From contig JBAZEH010000021.1 in the NCBI GenBank assembly GCA_041653955.1, forward strand, positions 1 to 26,738: a DNA stretch of 26,738 bases, read 5' to 3'. The notes under the pieces are model-generated. The model made no database searches. It was not told where the DNA came from and worked only from the letters and a program-made list of their open reading frames with translations. Below are positions 23,783-26,738 of the stretch, piece after piece. The stretch's first letter is position 1. Every line of letters starts with the position of its first letter. Position numbers and translations under genes: made by a program. The stretch comes from UBA1562 sp041653955 (GTDB lineage: Bacteria; Omnitrophota; Gorgyraeia; Gygaellales; Profunditerraquicolaceae).

Positions 23783-23811
23783 ATTATAGATAAAAAAACA
23801 AGAGGTGTCAA
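23783..23811 (-). promoter_or_regulatory. Promoter of the trpB-trpA-M16-CNNM operon
   Basis: On the minus strand there is a perfect TTGACA (23811-23806), a 17-bp spacer and a perfect TATAAT (23788-23783). The -35 box overlaps the last codons of the upstream glycosyltransferase gene. The predicted start is near 23776. No operator palindrome is evident. Confidence 0.9.
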
Positions 23812-25400
23812 TTTGATATGTTGCGGTACAACCGGAAGGCCGGCTCTCCCCTCTCATCAAAGAATTCTTTATCTAATTTATAATATTTCTTCAGCAGGCC
23901 GCTCAAGATAATAAATTTCTCCGGAGGGTATTTGCCGTAATAACGGTGCCCGCCCGTGCTTGTGTCTATAATAAACAGGGGCAGCCCATCCGCCATCTCC
24001 TCCTGAAATATCTTCCATCCCATAGGGATTATGAATTCAGAGGTATCCATATCGCGCCCGATATTTGTCCAAGGTATCAACCCGGTCAGAAAATTGCAGT
24101 TTATATAGCGTGAGGCAGGCAAGCGGTCAGCCTCGCCGTAGATTTCCGGGTAACACCCCCAGACGAATATCTTGTCAACTTTAGAGCTATTCTCTCTGAT
24201 ATATCCTGTCAATTCGCCGGCCGGCCCGGAGATACCGATAGTTTCCTCGCTCCTGCCAAGCAGCTCCCATAAATACAGCCTGTCGTGGAATTTAAACAAC
24301 GCGGCCAGCGCCAGCAGCGCCGCTACAATCAACAGCATAGCCCTGTATCTGCTCTTTATATATACAGCCCTCCCTGCCGCAAGGCATAAAGGGGGCAAGA
24401 GCATAATAAAATAATGGCTGAAGCCCCTTCCGGAATAAGTAATGCCCAGATAAGAAAAGAAAGCCCATGAAAATATATAGGCCTCTATAAACAATTCTTT
24501 ATCGGGTTTCCTTGAACCGGATATCCGCCTGATAAGAGAAAATGCCCCCGCCGCGAATAATAACAATAACGCCGCGTTTACCGGGAAAAAGCGAGACCCT
24601 GCGGAGAAGATACTCCCAAAGAAAGACCTGAACCTGTCCAGCGCGGATATGGCGGGGACGTAAAATCCGTTATGGTACTCCCAAAACCAAAACCAAAGAT
24701 CGCCGAATGCGCCGTTAATATAAAAATAAGCCGCTGTTATCGCTGCGACTGAAGCAAAACCGGACAATATCAGTATGGCGGCCTTCCCCGTTTCTCCCTT
24801 GCCCTTGCGAAAAATATAAGTGAAGAGAAAAACAAATAATAACGCGTGCAGGTAATTAAAGGCGGCGATCTGCTTTGAAAAGAAAGCCAAACCTAAAGCA
24901 AAACCGCTTAAAAAGATAAACAGGCGCCTGCCATTAAGAAAATATTGCAGCAATAAATAAACTCCGATAATACTGAAGAAAACAGCTGGCCACTCCGTAT
25001 AAAAAATAAGAAACTCGTAATCATTATCAAGGCTGGAAAATATGGCGAAAAATAAAGCCGCCAGATAACCGGCCCCTTTTCCCCATAAGCGCCTGCCTGT
25101 AAGATAGAGGAAAAAACATATCGCTGCCAGCAGGAATATCAGGGCGGTATGGACCGCGGCCATATTATTAGGCCCGAATATGGAAAAAATAAATGCGTAT
25201 ATATAAGGGGTAACCGGGCCGCAGGGGTCGGCGGCATCCTTATACATCAATCCTCCATGCAATATTATATTCCCCGCTGCCGCGTATATCCCTTCATCTA
25301 TCTGGGAGAACCGCGCAAGCGAAGCCGCGGGAACCCTGAATAATATAATAGGGATCAGCAAAACTGTTGTATATAATATCAGTCTTGACAGTTTATTCAT
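23808..25400 (-). CDS. GT-C family integral membrane glycosyltransferase (PMT/ArnT-like)
   Basis: The 530-aa polytopic membrane protein has about ten to twelve hydrophobic helices up to residue 365 and a soluble C-terminal part of about 160 residues. After the first helix comes the acidic motif DEG (35-37) in SQIDEGIYAAAGNIILHGG, then LMYKDAADPCGPVTPYIY. This is the first-loop signature of the glycosyltransferase 39 / PMT_2 group, where the Asp-Glu pair acts in catalysis with polyprenyl-phosphate sugars. A tail segment (VDKIFVWGCYPEIYGEADRLP) is also common in such proteins. It overlaps the upstream GT2-methyltransferase gene by eight nt, so donor synthesis and transfer are probably coupled. 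The sugar and acceptor are not readable. Confidence 0.82.
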   Translation of the reverse strand: MNKLSRLILYTTVLLIPIILFRVPAASLARFSQIDEGIYAAAGNIILHGGLMYKDAADPCGPVTPYIYAFIFSIFGPNNMAAVHTALIFLLAAICFFLYLTGRRLWGKGAGYLAALFFAIFSSLDNDYEFLIFYTEWPAVFFSIIGVYLLLQYFLNGRRLFIFLSGFALGLAFFSKQIAAFNYLHALLFVFLFTYIFRKGKGETGKAAILILSGFASVAAITAAYFYINGAFGDLWFWFWEYHNGFYVPAISALDRFRSFFGSIFSAGSRFFPVNAALLLLFAAGAFSLIRRISGSRKPDKELFIEAYIFSWAFFSYLGITYSGRGFSHYFIMLLPPLCLAAGRAVYIKSRYRAMLLIVAALLALAALFKFHDRLYLWELLGRSEETIGISGPAGELTGYIRENSSKVDKIFVWGCYPEIYGEADRLPASRYINCNFLTGLIPWTNIGRDMDTSEFIIPMGWKIFQEEMADGLPLFIIDTSTGGHRYYGKYPPEKFIILSGLLKKYYKLDKEFFDERGEPAFRLYRNISN

Positions 25401-26738
25401 CTTTAGAGGCTATTGCGAAGATTGTCGTCCCAAAAGGCAGGCCTAAACGGTTTGCTAAAGCGGCTTCAGCTTTGAATATAGCCTTCAGGGTATTATTCAG
25501 CCACTCCGGAGGCAAAACAACGGTATCGCTATGCATCTTACCTTTAGAGAAAAAATATTTCTTTATAAACCTGACCGACGCAACCAGAAAAAAAGAAGCA
25601 AAAAAGAAATAACCGGACTTATCTATTTTTAGCCCGCAATCTTCAGCCTCCCTCTCTAATGACGCCTTTGTATATCTCCTTAAATGACACAGCGCCTCAT
25701 CATGCGCGCTCCAGATAAACCTGAAGGCGGGAACGGTAATTACTATTTTGCCGTTGTCTTTTAAGACCCTTTTCATCTCCAAGAGCGCATGCGGGGGGTA
25801 ATAAATATGCTCCAACACATCAAAACAGGTTATGATATCAAAACGCTTATCTTCATAATTTATCTTCTCTGCCGATGACCGTGATACATTTACAAGCCCC
25901 CTCTCCCTGGAGAATTCTATCGCCTTATCCGATATATCTATACCGTAGGCCTCCCCGATCTTACTTAAAGATAACAGATTTATGCCTGTGCCGGTCCCGA
26001 TATCAAGGATAAGGGGATTGTTTATCTTCAAAGACCTCACCAGCCCCATTACAAGTCCTCTGTGGCTTGCAAACCACCAATGGCGGTTCTCTAACTCAAA
26101 CATATACCTGTATTCGTCAGCCCCGAAATATTTATCGCAGCAATTTACCGGGACACGGTGCCAATTCTTTATCTGCAGTATATTAAAGAACATTCTTACG
26201 GGTTCTAAAAAAAGGTTTATCTTCGCTCCATCTATATGCTGCCAGGAAACCGGTCCCTCCTTGACCTTATAACCCATCTTAAAGGCGAGATATAAGATCT
26301 CTATATCAAACCCAAACCCCTGCACATAACTACGCGAGAAAAGCGGCATGATAACATCTTTCCTGAACATCTTAAACCCGCACTGGGGGTCCCTGATATC
26401 CTTAAAAAGGATAAGATGCACGAGAAAGTTAAACGCTACACCTATGGCTTTCCTGTAAAACTTTATTTTTAAGCGCTGCCCCTCCCCTCTTAAGACCCTG
26501 GAGCCTATGAAAATATCATATCCCTCATCCAGATAATGCAGGTTCCTCCCTATCTCATCGGGAGATACCGAACCGTCCGCGTCAAGAAAAACGCATATAT
26601 CCCCGCAAGAATTCAAAAGCCCTGTCTTGACCGCGCTGCCTTTTCCTCTGTTTTTCTTGAGCCTGACCACCTTAAGGCCGCTTAATTTGGCGGAATAAGA
26701 CCGCGCTATTTCAGGGGTATTATCGCTGCTTCCGTCAT
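25393..26738 (-). CDS. GT2 polyprenyl-phosphate glycosyltransferase fused to a SAM methyltransferase (5' end cut by the window)
   Basis: The open frame reaches the window edge; 447 residues are visible. It begins inside the GT-A signature DGSSDNT, so roughly ten or more N-terminal residues are missing. The frame has a GTG at 26670 that could be mistaken for a start. The GT2 domain (visible 1 to about 190) has NRGKGSAV, FLDADGS (51-57) and DPQCGFKMF, like dolichyl-phosphate glucosyl- or mannosyltransferases. The second part begins with an FELENRHWWF block and is a class I methyltransferase: motif I is LDIGTGTG near 244-251, followed by FDVLEH and VTVPAFRFIWSAHDEALCHLRRYT. Its hydrophobic C-terminal stretch may touch the membrane. 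It overlaps the GT-C gene by eight nt. Confidence 0.9.
   Translation of the reverse strand, partial: DGSSDNTPEIARSYSAKLSGLKVVRLKKNRGKGSAVKTGLLNSCGDICVFLDADGSVSPDEIGRNLHYLDEGYDIFIGSRVLRGEGQRLKIKFYRKAIGVAFNFLVHLILFKDIRDPQCGFKMFRKDVIMPLFSRSYVQGFGFDIEILYLAFKMGYKVKEGPVSWQHIDGAKINLFLEPVRMFFNILQIKNWHRVPVNCCDKYFGADEYRYMFELENRHWWFASHRGLVMGLVRSLKINNPLILDIGTGTGINLLSLSKIGEAYGIDISDKAIEFSRERGLVNVSRSSAEKINYEDKRFDIITCFDVLEHIYYPPHALLEMKRVLKDNGKIVITVPAFRFIWSAHDEALCHLRRYTKASLEREAEDCGLKIDKSGYFFFASFFLVASVRFIKKYFFSKGKMHSDTVVLPPEWLNNTLKAIFKAEAALANRLGLPFGTTIFAIASKDE

Noticed and set aside
26670..26670. Start of the right-edge gene at the GTG
   Set aside because: The same frame stays open to the window end and encodes the DGSSDNT signature upstream, so the gene begins beyond the window.

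Overview
This window (26.7 kb, roughly balanced GC) is bacterial chromosomal core sequence with almost no intergenic space. It holds 22 protein genes, one FMN riboswitch with its terminator, seven readable sigma-70-type promoters and a few unexplained hairpins. I see no tRNA, rRNA, CRISPR array, transposase or phage gene. Dense housekeeping gene order, sigma-70 promoters and several membrane glycosyltransferases of the dolichol-phosphate type would fit an uncultured lineage such as Omnitrophota (OP3) or a neighbour. That placement is inference with low confidence; a ribosomal-protein tree or RecJ/PNPase search would settle it.

Layout, left to right. (1) Positions 1-138: three consecutive palindromic hairpins without a gene. 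(2) ribBA on the minus strand, led by a consensus promoter, an FMN aptamer and a rho-independent terminator. (3) A divergent plus-strand operon, pncC - GT-C glycosyltransferase - thpR. Its promoter shares its -35 region with the ribBA promoter, and its first mRNA is probably leaderless. (4) A long minus-strand operon read from 11.8 kb down to 4.1 kb: rpsO (TTG start) - pnp - ftsK - rodZ-like - rimO - pgsA - pgpA, coupling RNA turnover, translation, division and phospholipid synthesis. Its 3' end overlaps thpR by 40 nt. (5) A minus-strand UvrD-type helicase fused to an Fe-S PD-(D/E)XK nuclease, followed by a 66-aa membrane protein. (6) Plus-strand rpmB (zinc-type L28), divergent from the helicase and convergent with recJ. 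(7) A minus-strand operon: 49-aa zinc ribbon - rsfS - argS - recJ. (8) A minus-strand operon, trpB - trpA - M16 peptidase - CNNM/CBS protein, from a near-perfect promoter. (9) At the right edge, a GT-A glycosyltransferase/methyltransferase fusion (cut by the window end) overlapping a GT-C glycosyltransferase.

How the genes work together. The GT2 domain of the edge fusion probably makes a polyprenyl-phosphate sugar that the adjacent GT-C enzyme transfers on the outer face of the membrane. PgsA and PgpA are consecutive steps to phosphatidylglycerol. RibBA supplies both riboflavin precursors and is switched off by FMN. TrpA and TrpB form tryptophan synthase. RpsO, RpmB, RimO, RsfS and ArgS all serve translation. 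RecJ and the helicase-nuclease serve DNA repair.

I did not find a clear undescribed multi-gene system. The most unusual points are the predicted AUA start of rsfS, the lost first histidine in the ArgRS HIGH box, the His-for-Arg change in the PgsA signature, the shared-minus-35 divergent promoter with a leaderless pncC, the GT2-methyltransferase fusion, and the left-edge hairpin array.
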